A DNA stretch of 64,000 bases from Sulfurovum sp. (GTDB lineage Bacteria; Campylobacterota; Campylobacteria; Campylobacterales; Sulfurovaceae). Below the pieces are notes generated by a model. The model made no database searches. It saw nothing but the letters and a program-made list of their open reading frames with translations, and was not told where the DNA came from. The stretch lies in NCBI GenBank assembly GCA_027063305.1, contig JAMORY010000033.1, positions 1 through 64,000 of the forward strand, in the 5' to 3' direction. Below, one piece after another: positions 36,320 through 45,732 of this stretch. The stretch's first letter is position 1. Each line of letters opens with the position of its first letter. The position numbers were made by a program, and so were the translations under genes.

Positions 36320-36585
36320 GGGCACATCTAATAACCCTGCATACCCATAACATTACAAGCTTTCGTTCAGGCAAGGCACTCACTTGCAGGACTAGCCGTA
36401 GCTAATTCAAAAGTGAGTAACGCCGTATGGGCGGAAGCTTGTATTGCCCGCAGGGTGGGCTTTGCAAACGCGGTCTTGCACAAGATGCTTCCTTCATCGT
36501 AGCTACGGCTATGACTCAAAAGCCTCTTGCACAACCTCACATTTGCAAAACCCATTATGGGCATGTAAGGTTTTTAGAGGTGCCC
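36320..36585. mobile_element. MITE-like element, copy 2
   Basis: Second copy of the 266-bp element described at 4977-5242, with the same termini and internal sequence and three base differences. It is flanked by TTAA on both sides (36316-36319 and 36586-36589), a candidate 4-bp target duplication different from that of copy 1, which argues for independent insertions. It lies 80 bp upstream of the efflux operon. Confidence 0.8.
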
Positions 36586-36665
36586 TTAAGTAAATTCTGT
36601 TTGATTTTTTAGTACACTTACCTACATTAAATAGTCATAACCAAAAAGAGGGGTCTCTTCCGATC

Positions 36666-37793
36666 ATGCAACTACTACGATATACTTTTTTTCTTTTTGT
36701 CTTGGCACTTCTTTTTCAAGGATGCGAACAGAACGACAGCACGGCCAAAGCATCCAAAGAGAAAGAGAAGCCTTTTCCAGTCGAAGTACACACCCTCAAA
36801 AAAGAGCCCTACCCCCTCTGGATCCACTTTACAGGCAAGACACAAGCCATAGACGAGGTCGATGTCATCTCCCGTGTCAAAGGAGAACTGCTCTCTATCC
36901 ACTTCAAACCCGGACAGGAGGTGCATCAGGGTGACCTTCTCTTTGTCATAGACAAAAGCGAATATCAAGCCGCTTATGACCAGAAAGAGGCGATCTTGCA
37001 AAAAGACAAAGCCTCCTACGCACTGGCAAAGGCCAATGTCGCACGCTACACCCCGCTGGTACAAGAGCAGCTTGCCCCGCGGGAAAAGCTCGATGAGCTC
37101 ACCGCAACGCTCAAACAGCTTGAAGCGACCATCAAAGCCGATGAGGCGGCACTCAGAAATGCACAGCTTAATCTGCATTATTGCAACATCAAAGCCTCCA
37201 TCGACGGGCAGATAGGAAAGCCGCTTATCCTCACGGGTAATCTCATCAAAGCAGGTGATGTACTGGCAAAGATCGTCCGAACCGATCGGCTCTATGTCAA
37301 CTTCAACCCCAGTGCCCATGAGGTCGCGCTCATCAAACACTACAGCAAAAAGCGATACCCCGATGTCAAGGTCTCTCTGCGACAAGATACCAACATCACC
37401 CACCCCTTAACAGGGCAGATAGACTTCATCGACAATGTCTCCAGCAGCTCCACGGGTACCGTTGCCATGCGTGCGGTCGTAGAGAATACGCAAGGACTTG
37501 TCTTTCCGGGCAGTTTTGTTAACATAGCGCTCTTTTTGGGAGACTATGAGGTGATCGCCGTCCATCCCGATCAGATCTCACAAGATCAACTGGGGCAGTA
37601 TGTGCAGGTGGTCGATAGGAACAATACCGTACATATCAAACATGTCACCCCGATCTTCTCCAACAACGACCTTGCACTTGTGGGCAATACGCTCAAAGAG
37701 GGAGAACGCGTAATTGTAGGTACATTTAATGGACTGGGTGAAGGGATGAAGGTCGCCCCCAAAGAAGTAGCCAACCCCATCAAGGTGAAGTAA
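36666..37793 (+). CDS. RND efflux periplasmic adaptor lipoprotein
   Basis: Membrane fusion protein that links the inner-membrane RND pump to the outer-membrane channel. The N-terminus has a lipoprotein signal (LFVLALLFQGC). The family order is visible: barrel-sandwich hybrid (VISRVKGELLSIHFKPGQEV), coiled-coil hairpin (about residues 90-170), second lipoyl half (CNIKASIDGQIGKP) and beta-barrel. Length 375 is typical of AcrA-type proteins. It is followed at four bases by the RND transporter and then a TolC-like gene. Substrates are unknown. Confidence 0.9.
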   Translation: MQLLRYTFFLFVLALLFQGCEQNDSTAKASKEKEKPFPVEVHTLKKEPYPLWIHFTGKTQAIDEVDVISRVKGELLSIHFKPGQEVHQGDLLFVIDKSEYQAAYDQKEAILQKDKASYALAKANVARYTPLVQEQLAPREKLDELTATLKQLEATIKADEAALRNAQLNLHYCNIKASIDGQIGKPLILTGNLIKAGDVLAKIVRTDRLYVNFNPSAHEVALIKHYSKKRYPDVKVSLRQDTNITHPLTGQIDFIDNVSSSSTGTVAMRAVVENTQGLVFPGSFVNIALFLGDYEVIAVHPDQISQDQLGQYVQVVDRNNTVHIKHVTPIFSNNDLALVGNTLKEGERVIVGTFNGLGEGMKVAPKEVANPIKVK

Positions 37794-37797
37794 GCAG

Positions 37798-40700
37798 ATG
37801 TTCTCACTTTTTTTCATCGACCGTCCCATTGTCGCCAAGGTCATCTCCATCTTTATCGTGATGGTGGGGCTTATTGCGCTCTCCCAGCTTCCTGTAGCGC
37901 AGTTCCCGCAGGTCGTACCTCCGACCATACAGGTCAAAGCCAACTATGCGGGCGGAAGTGCCGAAGTGGTGGAGAAACTGCTCACCGCTCCCATGGAGGA
38001 GCAGCTCAACGGTGTAGAGGGGATGATCTACATGGAGTCCACCTCCGCTTCGGACGGCAGTTCGACCATCAAGGTCTACTTCGACCTCGATACCGATCTG
38101 GACATTGCCGCGGTCGATGTGCAAAACCGTGTCTCGCTCGCCCTGCCTACCCTGCCTGCCGAAGTGAAACAAAAAGGGGTCAGCACCAAAAAGCTCTCCT
38201 CATCCATGCTGCTGATGCTCAGCCTTACATCCTCCAACCCCAAGCACGATACGCTTTTTCTCTCCAACTTCGCCGCGCTCAACATCGCAGAAGAGCTCAA
38301 ACGGATCGACGGGGTTTCCGATGTGGTCAACTTCGGTGAGCACCGCTACGCCATGCGTATCTGGCTTGATCCGGACAAACTTGCAGCCCTTGGCGTGACA
38401 CTCAAAGAGGTCTCTTCTGCAATCCAACAGCAGAACCTTCAGATATCGCTGGGGACCATCGGCGATACGGCAATGCCCGATCAGGGGAAATACCAGTACA
38501 CCCTTACGGCAAAAACCCGTCTTGACTCCCCCGAGGAGTTCAAGAAGATCATCATCCGTGAAAACGAGGATGGCTCTAAGATACGCCTTCAGGACATCGC
38601 CAGGGTCGAACTGGGCTCTGAGAACTACCTCAGTGCCGCCACGCTCAACAACCGTCCCGCCGCACAGCTTGGAATATTCCAGCTTCCCGATGCCAACGCC
38701 CTTGAGGTGGCACAAAAGGTACAAGCCAAGATCAAAGAGCTGCAAAAGCGCTTCCCCAAAGAGATAGAGATACGCGCTACCTACGATACGACCAAATTTG
38801 TCAAAGTCTCCATCGAAGAGGTGATACAGACCCTCATCGAAGCATTGGCGCTGGTACTGATAGTCGTCTACTTCTTTTTACAGTCTTTCAGAGCCACCAT
38901 CATTCCCGCCGTTGCTATTCCCGTCTCGCTCATCGGTACCTTTGCCTTCTTGCTCATTGCCGGATACAGCATCAACATCCTCACCCTCTTTGGGATCATC
39001 CTTGCCATCGGGATTGTGGTTGACGATGCCATTTTGGTCGTAGAGAATGTGGAGGCAAACTTGGAAAAGTCTCCCGACATCAGCGTCAAGGAGGCGACCA
39101 AGGAGGCGATGAAAGAGATCGTCATGCCGATCATCTCCACCACACTGGTACTGCTTGCCGTGTTTGTACCGGTGACGTTCATTCCCGGTATCTCAGGGGC
39201 GCTCTATAGGCAATTTGCTATGACCATCGCTTTTTCCGTACTTATCTCCTCCATAGTCGCACTGACCCTCTCTCCTGCACTCGCAGCGACCATTTTGCGT
39301 CGCCAGAAGGGGAAGAAGAACGCCCTCTTCCGTGCTTTCAACCAAGGGTTGGAAAGACTCAAGGTCGGCTACGCAAAACTGTTGCATTGGCTCATCGCCC
39401 ATGCCAAAAGCGTGCTTTTTCTTTATCTCATCGGATTGGGACTTACCTACGGCATCTTCAAAACGCTTCCTACGGGCTTTCTGCCTGAGGAGGATCAAGG
39501 AACCATCATCGCCTCCGTAACCTTGCCGCCGGGTACCACACTGACAAGAACGGAGGCAAGTGCCAGACGCATTGTCGATCTTGTGAAGCAGACGAAAGGG
39601 GTGAAGGATATCGTCACCATCAACGGCTTCAATACCATCACCGGCGTGGCTGATTCTTCGAACATCACCATGTATGTCGTACTGGAGGATTGGGACAAAC
39701 GTACCACTCCCGAACTCTCGGTCAAGTCGCTCATTACAACGCTTACCCAAAAGGTCAAACAGCACGTACCGCAGGTAGAGGCACGCTTCTTCGGTGCCCC
39801 TTCCATTCCGGGGCTCTCTGCCGTGGGCGGGTTTGAGTTCAAACTACAGAACCTCAACGCCATGCCGCTTAAGCAATTCACTACAGAGTCTCAGAAGTTC
39901 ATCAAAAAACTCAATGCAGACCCGCGCATCATGAACGCATACACGATGTTCAATGCCAACTATCCGCAGCTCTATGTCGATATCGACCGTGACAAGGTCT
40001 TCTCTTTGGGGCTCAAGCTCGATGATGTCTTTGCCGTCTTGCAGACCTACCTCGGCTCCTACTACGTCAACGACTTTAACAAGTTCTCAAAGACCTACCG
40101 CGTCTTTTTGCAGGCAGACCCGCAGTTCAGAACCAACAAACATGACATCACCGCATTTTTCGTCAGGAACAACAAGGGAGAGATGATCCCGCTAAGCACT
40201 ATCGCCTCCATTCACAACACCAGCGGTCCCAATGCCATCACCCACTTCAACGGCTATCAGTCCATTGCCGTTAACGGTATGCACAACATCAAAGGCGGCT
40301 ACAGCTCCTCTGACGCCATCAGTGCCATTGAAGAGCTCGCTGCCGACCTGCCCGCAGGGATCGGTTACGAATACTCAGGGATCACACTGCAGGAGAAAGA
40401 AGCAGGCAATGCGGCGCTCTTTATCTTTATGCTCTCTTTGTTCATGGTATTCCTCTTCCTTGCCGCCCAATACGAGAGCTGGCTGACCCCGCTGATGATC
40501 ATGCTGCCTATTCCGGTGGTGATGTTCGGTGCGCTGGGTGCGAACATGCTTGCAGGACTGCTCAACGACACCTACACGCAGATCGGACTGGTACTGCTCA
40601 TCGGTATGGCGAGCAAGAATGCCATTTTGGTCGTAGAGTTCGCCAAAGAGCTGCATGAGGCAGGCAAGGACATTGTAAGTGCGGCAGTAGAAGCTTCCAT

Positions 40701-40926
40701 CCTTAGACTGCGCGCCATTCTCATGACCGTCTTTGCATTCTTGCTGGGTATTTTACCGCTTGTCTTTGCCTCGGGTGCGGGCGCGGCATCCAGACAATCG
40801 CTTGGAACGGCGGTCTTTGGCGGGATGTTCATGTCTACCATCCTTACCTTTTTGCTCACCCCCGTACTCTTTGTCGTACTCCAGCGCCTAAGAGAAAAGT
40901 CCGCAAGGAGAGATAACGATGCGTAA
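37798..40926 (+). CDS. RND multidrug efflux transporter (AcrB type)
   Basis: Proton-driven inner-membrane pump of the HAE1 branch. 1042 residues, the normal size. Twelve membrane helices in two halves with large periplasmic loops. Characteristic sequences: FFIDRPIVAKVISIFIVMVG at the start, VDVQNRVSLALPTLP, GIVVDDAILVVENVE with the Asp pair in TM4, PTGFLPEEDQGTII and GLVLLIGMASKNAILVVEFA. It sits between the adaptor and the outer-membrane channel, overlapping the latter by eight bases, so the three are one operon. Confidence 0.94.
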   Translation: MFSLFFIDRPIVAKVISIFIVMVGLIALSQLPVAQFPQVVPPTIQVKANYAGGSAEVVEKLLTAPMEEQLNGVEGMIYMESTSASDGSSTIKVYFDLDTDLDIAAVDVQNRVSLALPTLPAEVKQKGVSTKKLSSSMLLMLSLTSSNPKHDTLFLSNFAALNIAEELKRIDGVSDVVNFGEHRYAMRIWLDPDKLAALGVTLKEVSSAIQQQNLQISLGTIGDTAMPDQGKYQYTLTAKTRLDSPEEFKKIIIRENEDGSKIRLQDIARVELGSENYLSAATLNNRPAAQLGIFQLPDANALEVAQKVQAKIKELQKRFPKEIEIRATYDTTKFVKVSIEEVIQTLIEALALVLIVVYFFLQSFRATIIPAVAIPVSLIGTFAFLLIAGYSINILTLFGIILAIGIVVDDAILVVENVEANLEKSPDISVKEATKEAMKEIVMPIISTTLVLLAVFVPVTFIPGISGALYRQFAMTIAFSVLISSIVALTLSPALAATILRRQKGKKNALFRAFNQGLERLKVGYAKLLHWLIAHAKSVLFLYLIGLGLTYGIFKTLPTGFLPEEDQGTIIASVTLPPGTTLTRTEASARRIVDLVKQTKGVKDIVTINGFNTITGVADSSNITMYVVLEDWDKRTTPELSVKSLITTLTQKVKQHVPQVEARFFGAPSIPGLSAVGGFEFKLQNLNAMPLKQFTTESQKFIKKLNADPRIMNAYTMFNANYPQLYVDIDRDKVFSLGLKLDDVFAVLQTYLGSYYVNDFNKFSKTYRVFLQADPQFRTNKHDITAFFVRNNKGEMIPLSTIASIHNTSGPNAITHFNGYQSIAVNGMHNIKGGYSSSDAISAIEELAADLPAGIGYEYSGITLQEKEAGNAALFIFMLSLFMVFLFLAAQYESWLTPLMIMLPIPVVMFGALGANMLAGLLNDTYTQIGLVLLIGMASKNAILVVEFAKELHEAGKDIVSAAVEASILRLRAILMTVFAFLLGILPLVFASGAGAASRQSLGTAVFGGMFMSTILTFLLTPVLFVVLQRLREKSARRDNDA

Positions 40927-42205
40927 AAGCCTGACCCTCTTCGTAGTGCTTGGCACCCTGCTTCATGCTACACACCATACGCTTACACTCGATACCCTCA
41001 TCAAGCGCGCGCTCGAACACAGCCCTGATGTCAAGATGGGAAAACTCGACTTCTCCGCCGCCAAAGCACGCACGAAAGCCGCCTACAGCCTCTACCTGCC
41101 GCAACTGGATCTGCATGCCGATGCAGGAAAAGCGTGGAGTAAACTCAAAAGCCAGCCGGCAGGAGAAGCAGACCTGCTTGTCGGTACGCTCAGCGCTTCG
41201 CAACTGCTCTACGACTTTGGCAAGACAAGCGGCGCCATTAACGCACAAGAGGAGGAGGCACTTGCCTACGAGGCGCAGATGTACCAGAGTATATCGGACA
41301 AGATATTTGCGGTCAAACAGGCGTATTACGAGATCCTCAAAGCCAAAGGCATCGTCAATGTCCAGCGCAAGAATGTAGCGCTTCAAAAGCAGCAGCTCGA
41401 ACGTGCACAAAAGTACCTCAAAGCCGGCATCAAGACCATCATCGATCTCTCCGATGCCACAGTACGGCTCGAACAGGCAAGGCGTGATCTGAACAATGCC
41501 AAATATCAAGTGGAGTACCGCCGTGCCCGGCTTGAGCAGATCATCGGCACGGTTCCTTACAACGGAGATTATGAGATCTATATGCCGAACATCGGACTCT
41601 CGAACCTCAGCCAAAAACTACCGCAGATCAAAAGCTCCGTCTATCGGCTCGAACAGTTCGCCTACACACACCGCGCCATAGTCAATAGCAGCAAGCACTT
41701 CATTCAAGGGGCACGCTCGACGCTCAAAAGTATTGAAGGCGACTACTACCCGAGCGTAGGACTTAGAGGCGACTACAGCGCACAAAAAGTCGACCAGAGC
41801 GTTGTGGGCATGACGCCAGAACGCCAAGGACACCTCTCGCTCTCACTTGACTGGAACCTCTTCTCAGGCTACCGCACCAATGCACAGGTACAAGAGGCAA
41901 AAGTGGGCGTACTCAAAGCGGCATCTCAGGCACAAAGTATCAAACTTGCTGTTAAACAGCAGGTACTCGAAGCCCACATCGGCCTGCGCCAGAGCAGAGA
42001 CAATGTCAAACTCAACGAACGCATCACCGATGCCGCACGCAAGAAACTTCAGCAGGCACAAAAACGCTACGAGAACGACCTTGGGGATTTCATAGAACTG
42101 CAAAACGCTCAGCAGGACTACATCAACGCGCTTAGCAATCTGGTCAACAGCTACTATGACTACTTCATCGCACTGGCACAGCTCGATCATGCGATAGGGA
42201 AGTGA
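40919..42205 (+). CDS. TolC-family outer-membrane efflux protein
   Basis: Outer-membrane channel of the tripartite pump. It has a signal peptide (SLTLFVVLGTLLHAT) and two long TolC-type helical repeats (LIKRALEHSPDVKMGKLDFSAAKA and, later, YPSVGLRGDYSAQ with QAKVGVLKAASQAQSIKLAVKQQVLEA-type helices). Length 428. It ends one base before the stop of the convergent peroxidase gene. Confidence 0.9.
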   Translation: MRKSLTLFVVLGTLLHATHHTLTLDTLIKRALEHSPDVKMGKLDFSAAKARTKAAYSLYLPQLDLHADAGKAWSKLKSQPAGEADLLVGTLSASQLLYDFGKTSGAINAQEEEALAYEAQMYQSISDKIFAVKQAYYEILKAKGIVNVQRKNVALQKQQLERAQKYLKAGIKTIIDLSDATVRLEQARRDLNNAKYQVEYRRARLEQIIGTVPYNGDYEIYMPNIGLSNLSQKLPQIKSSVYRLEQFAYTHRAIVNSSKHFIQGARSTLKSIEGDYYPSVGLRGDYSAQKVDQSVVGMTPERQGHLSLSLDWNLFSGYRTNAQVQEAKVGVLKAASQAQSIKLAVKQQVLEAHIGLRQSRDNVKLNERITDAARKKLQQAQKRYENDLGDFIELQNAQQDYINALSNLVNSYYDYFIALAQLDHAIGK

Positions 42206-43282
42206 TCAGTACGCTGCCACCTCCCCCTCCAACGTTTTCAAAAACGCCACCACGTCATCGATCTGCTCCTTGGTAAACTCATTGCCTATTTGGTACTTAC
42301 TCATGATGCGCACCGCCTCTTCCAGCTCTTTGACCTCCCCATTATGAAAATAAGGAGCGGTTTTTGTAATGTTTCGCAAAATAGGCACTCGGAACATCTG
42401 CTTGCTATCTTTTCCCAAGAAACCTCCGGTGTTCACAAATGGGAACGGACTCTCTTTCAAACGCATGTCCGGTTCGAAGAGTAATCCTATATAGTCTGAA
42501 AGATACCGTCTAAGCGGGAACTTCTGGATACTCTGTCCTCCCACGCTCATACCCGTATGACATCCGCTGCACCCTTTGGTGATAAAGAGGCTCATCCCTC
42601 TTTTGGCAGCAGGAGAGATGGCATTGTCATCCCCTTCAAGAAACCTGTCGTACGCACCTCTGGTAAGCAGTGTACGCTCATAGGCGCCGATGGCTTTACG
42701 TACCTTCTCAAAGGTTATCTTCCCTTCTCCAAAAACTTTACTAAACTGCTGTCGGTATGCAGGGTCACTGTTCAGACGTGCTTCCACCTCTTCAGGGGTC
42801 ATCCCCATCTCAAACGGTGCCTGCACGGGACCTCCCGCCTGCTCTTCGACATCTTTGGCACGTCCGTCCCAAAATTGCGCTTTGGCAAGTGCGGCATTAA
42901 GTACGGTAGGAGAATTAAGATGAAAAGGGTTCGCTTGACCATGAATACCGATCGCTGTAGGCATATTGTCATCACCCCCTTCTTCAAGGATGTGACAGCT
43001 TGCACAGTTGATAGTCCTGTCTTTGGAGAGCACGGTATCGAAAAAGAGCGTTCTACCCAACACGATCTTTTCCGGACTCAAAGGATTTTGCGGGTTTTGC
43101 ATCGTTTTGAGTCTCTCTTTTGCATCTTTTGGTACAGGAGAAAGGTTGTGTTTGGCAGCTGCTTCTCTCAACCCCTTGTCATCCAGATGCACATCGCCTT
43201 TGGTAATGACAAAAGGCAAAGAGAAGATCACCACAAGCACAATGGTCGTTACCGTAACCGGATGCAATAAGAACTTTTTCAT
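42206..43282 (-). CDS. Di-heme cytochrome c peroxidase
   Basis: Reduces hydrogen peroxide in the periplasm with electrons from cytochrome c; related to MauG/CcpA. It has a membrane anchor or uncleaved signal (TVTTIVLVVIFSLPFVI), then the two heme sites: NCASCH for the N-terminal heme and GCSGCHTG for the C-terminal heme. FWDGRAKDVEEQAGGPVQ and PYFHNGEV are family motifs. An Fnr-like box lies 154 bp upstream, shared with a divergent cytochrome c gene that could be its electron donor. Confidence 0.9.
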   Translation of the reverse strand: MKKFLLHPVTVTTIVLVVIFSLPFVITKGDVHLDDKGLREAAAKHNLSPVPKDAKERLKTMQNPQNPLSPEKIVLGRTLFFDTVLSKDRTINCASCHILEEGGDDNMPTAIGIHGQANPFHLNSPTVLNAALAKAQFWDGRAKDVEEQAGGPVQAPFEMGMTPEEVEARLNSDPAYRQQFSKVFGEGKITFEKVRKAIGAYERTLLTRGAYDRFLEGDDNAISPAAKRGMSLFITKGCSGCHTGMSVGGQSIQKFPLRRYLSDYIGLLFEPDMRLKESPFPFVNTGGFLGKDSKQMFRVPILRNITKTAPYFHNGEVKELEEAVRIMSKYQIGNEFTKEQIDDVVAFLKTLEGEVAAY

Positions 43283-43429
43283 TCCTCACTCCTTATCTTT
43301 CTAATATTTTCAGTATATAGCATTACGGACGAAGAATCAAGAATCTTTTATCACAAAACGGTTTTTCTTTTAGCACAAAAAGGATTTTTATGTCTAACAA
43401 TTTCAAATAAGAGAATTTTCATCTGATTA

Positions 43430-43443
43430 TTGATATGGATCAA
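43430..43443. promoter_or_regulatory. Perfect Fnr-like box between ccp and cytochrome c genes
   Basis: TTGATATGGATCAA matches TTGAT-N4-ATCAA. It is centred 96 bp upstream of the cytochrome c start and 154 bp upstream of the peroxidase start, in a 250-bp gene-free divergent region. Confidence 0.7.
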
Positions 43444-43532
43444 GAATTTCCATAAACAATTCCGATATATTTCACTCAGATTTAATTAGGAGTATTTTTA
43501 TCTTAATTAAACTTTCAATCAAAGGATTTGTC

Positions 43533-43871
43533 TTGAAACAGATTACTTTCTTGCTTCTATTTTTCACAGCGACACACTTATTTGCCGATGTTGAAAAAGG
43601 CAAAGCTGTCTATGCTGCAAACTGTGCCATTTGCCATACAGTTAACGGGGGAAGAGCCATAGGACCGGACTTTAACATTGTCTCCTATACCCGTACCAAA
43701 GAGGAGATAGCCCAGTACGCCAAAGATCCTTACAGCCTCTATGAGAAATTTGGATACAGTGCCAATGCCATGCCGACATTGCCTTTGGAAGATGAAGAGT
43801 TCAAAGATGTGGCAGACTATATCAGTTCTCTGCAGCCTTTTAAAAAATGGATGATCAAGAAAAAAAGCTAA
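43533..43871 (+). CDS. Small periplasmic cytochrome c
   Basis: 112 residues with a signal peptide (LLLFFTATHLFAD), heme site CAICH and a likely Met ligand in SANAMPTL. The start is TTG at 43533 after AAAGGATTTG. It is divergent from the di-heme peroxidase and shares its Fnr-like box, so it is a candidate electron carrier for that enzyme. It resembles the nirJ-linked cytochrome at 29.1 kb. Confidence 0.85.
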   Translation: MKQITFLLLFFTATHLFADVEKGKAVYAANCAICHTVNGGRAIGPDFNIVSYTRTKEEIAQYAKDPYSLYEKFGYSANAMPTLPLEDEEFKDVADYISSLQPFKKWMIKKKS

Positions 43872-44785
43872 GAATGACGCAATGCTTTGGGGTAGACTCC
43901 GTAAGCGGCATAAAAGAGCTTGGAGAAGTGCCCCTGATGGCGGTATCCTACTCTTTTGGCGATCTCTCCTATACTCAGCGTCTCCTGACGCAAGAGCATA
44001 TTCGCCTCTTCCAGACGCAGCTTCTGCACATAGTGGTAGAGTGTGGTTCCATACACTTTTTTAAACACCTTTTTAAGCTTGGAAGCGTTGGTTGCACAAC
44101 GGTGTGCCAGCACTTCGATCGTAGGCGGGTCGATAAATTCTGCCAGCAGGATCTTTTTTGCTTCCAGTGCCAAGCGCTTCTCTTCACTGCTGATGCCTTC
44201 GGGCAGAATATCAAGCAGTCCGAACCGATGGATCATAAACTCCACCACACGGTGTTCCGCACGGATACTCTGCATTCTGTCATCTCTTTGGATATTCAAA
44301 AGCTTGTCGATCACATAGATGCTCAATGCATCAACAGGAAGCCTGCTAACCTCCTGCAAAGAGATCTCCTCTTTGAGCATACCGTACAACAGATCGATCG
44401 GTTCTCCAAGGTCTCCGCTTAAATACCGTTTCAAAAAGAAATCGGCAATGAACAATACAAACATATCACCATGCTCTGTTGCATAAAAGCGCAGCTGCAT
44501 GTTCTGTTTTGAAGAGACAAAGATCACGGTCTCTCCCTCTTTGACAATACTCTCTTTTTGTGCCGTATGGTCATCGATCTTAAGAACACCCCGTTTGACC
44601 ATCGCGATCATGACCATTCTGTCAGGATCGCTCAGGCCCGTTTCCAGTACCCCTTCAGAGTGTTTACCTTCAAGAAAAACAATACCATTTGAGATATCCA
44701 CCCGCTTCAAATACCCTTGATCGGCTTTTTCCAAAAAGGTCACTTTGTAGCGCATATCGGTAATATTAAAGAAAAAGCTCTCCAT
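43868..44785 (-). CDS. AraC-family transcriptional regulator
   Basis: 305 residues. The C-terminal 100 residues have two helix-turn-helix motifs of the AraC/XylS type: IEVLAHRCATNASKLKKVFKKV and LSIGEIAKRVGYRHQGHFSKLFYAAYG. The N-terminal domain (about 1-190) is not assigned; it may bind a ligand. Its 3' end overlaps the cytochrome c gene by four bases (convergent). It lies next to the SDR gene on the same strand. Confidence 0.88.
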   Translation of the reverse strand: MESFFFNITDMRYKVTFLEKADQGYLKRVDISNGIVFLEGKHSEGVLETGLSDPDRMVMIAMVKRGVLKIDDHTAQKESIVKEGETVIFVSSKQNMQLRFYATEHGDMFVLFIADFFLKRYLSGDLGEPIDLLYGMLKEEISLQEVSRLPVDALSIYVIDKLLNIQRDDRMQSIRAEHRVVEFMIHRFGLLDILPEGISSEEKRLALEAKKILLAEFIDPPTIEVLAHRCATNASKLKKVFKKVYGTTLYHYVQKLRLEEANMLLRQETLSIGEIAKRVGYRHQGHFSKLFYAAYGVYPKALRHS

Positions 44786-44791
44786 GCCTAT

Positions 44792-45607
44792 CTATACCCC
44801 ATAGTAGTCGCTCACCCTGCGCTCGAACTCTTCATCGCTAAGCTCTTTTTTCATCGGAATGAACTTCTTTGCCTTATCTCCTACCGTACAACGTGCAGGG
44901 AAATCATCACGTTCGATGATCTCTTCGATCAAAACCGCCACCTCCTGCGTATTGTTTCCATGGTTGATCTGCTCCACGATCATTGGTGCCAGTGTCGAGA
45001 CCAGTTTGGCATAGGAAGAGTCTTCGGAAAAGGTCATAGCATTGGTCACCAGATTGTCTCTGGCAAAGTTGGTATCAAAAAAACCGGGCATGATCGAATG
45101 GACACGAATATTGAAATCTTTGAGCTCATACCGCAGTGAATCGGTAATACCCTCGACTGCATATTTACTGGCGTTGTAAAAGGTCAGAAGCGGCAGACCG
45201 ATCTTCCCTAGAAATGAGCTGATATTGATGATCACTCCGCTTCGTGCCGTACGCATTTTGGGAATAACCGCTTTACACATACGCATCACCCCAAAAACGT
45301 TTACATCAAACTGGGCGAACATCTCCTCTTCGGTTACATCTTCAACCGTGGAGACCAGTCCGTAACCGGCATTGTTCACCAGCACATCGATCCGTTCTAT
45401 CCCATCCAGTACCGATGCGATACTTGCAGGGTCGGTAATATCAAGCTTGAGGGGGAGAAGATCTTCAGATACGACATCTTGAAGTGTTTCGGGTGTTCTT
45501 GAAGCAGCATAGACCCTGTAGCCCCGCTCAGCCAGATAGCATGCCGCAGCCCTGCCCATCCCACTGCTGCATCCGGTAATAAGAACATGCTTTTGTCTGC
45601 TTTTCAT
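44792..45607 (-). CDS. Short-chain dehydrogenase/reductase
   Basis: NAD(P)-dependent oxidoreductase of the classical SDR family. It has the Rossmann motif TGCSSGMGRAAA, the NNAG motif (VNNAGYGLV) and the active site Y-x3-K (YNASKYAVEG). The start is set at MKSRQKHVLITG (45607); the longer ORF adds sequence upstream of the normal Rossmann start. Substrate unknown. It is divergent from nrdB, with two Fnr-like palindromes between them. Confidence 0.88.
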   Translation of the reverse strand: MKSRQKHVLITGCSSGMGRAAACYLAERGYRVYAASRTPETLQDVVSEDLLPLKLDITDPASIASVLDGIERIDVLVNNAGYGLVSTVEDVTEEEMFAQFDVNVFGVMRMCKAVIPKMRTARSGVIINISSFLGKIGLPLLTFYNASKYAVEGITDSLRYELKDFNIRVHSIMPGFFDTNFARDNLVTNAMTFSEDSSYAKLVSTLAPMIVEQINHGNNTQEVAVLIEEIIERDDFPARCTVGDKAKKFIPMKKELSDEEFERRVSDYYGV

Positions 45608-45641
45608 ACATCTATTATAGTTAAAATCAGACCCGACAGGA

Positions 45642-45655
45642 TTGACAAGTATCAA
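45642..45655. promoter_or_regulatory. Fnr-like palindrome upstream of nrdB and the SDR gene
   Basis: TTGACAAGTATCAA, one mismatch from TTGAT-N4-ATCAA, centred 42 bp from the SDR ATG and 84 bp from the nrdB ATG. A second palindrome follows six bases later. Confidence 0.55.
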
Positions 45656-45660
45656 ACCTC

Positions 45661-45674
45661 TTGACACCTGTCAA
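45661..45674. promoter_or_regulatory. Second palindrome, TTGAC-N4-GTCAA
   Basis: TTGACACCTGTCAA is a perfect 5+4+5 palindrome in tandem with the box at 45642. Centre-to-centre spacing is 19 bp. It has the half-site length and spacing of a Crp/Fnr operator but C/G in place of T/A at the inner position. Confidence 0.5.
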
Positions 45675-45732
45675 TCAAAGCTCTTAAGAAACAAGATACA
45701 ATAATCTCCTATCGTATCCAAAGGAGTCAACT

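Noticed and set aside
40856-41614. 252-aa minus-strand ORF opposite the TolC gene
   Set aside because: Shadow of a well-supported TolC-family gene in the same operon as the adaptor and RND pump.
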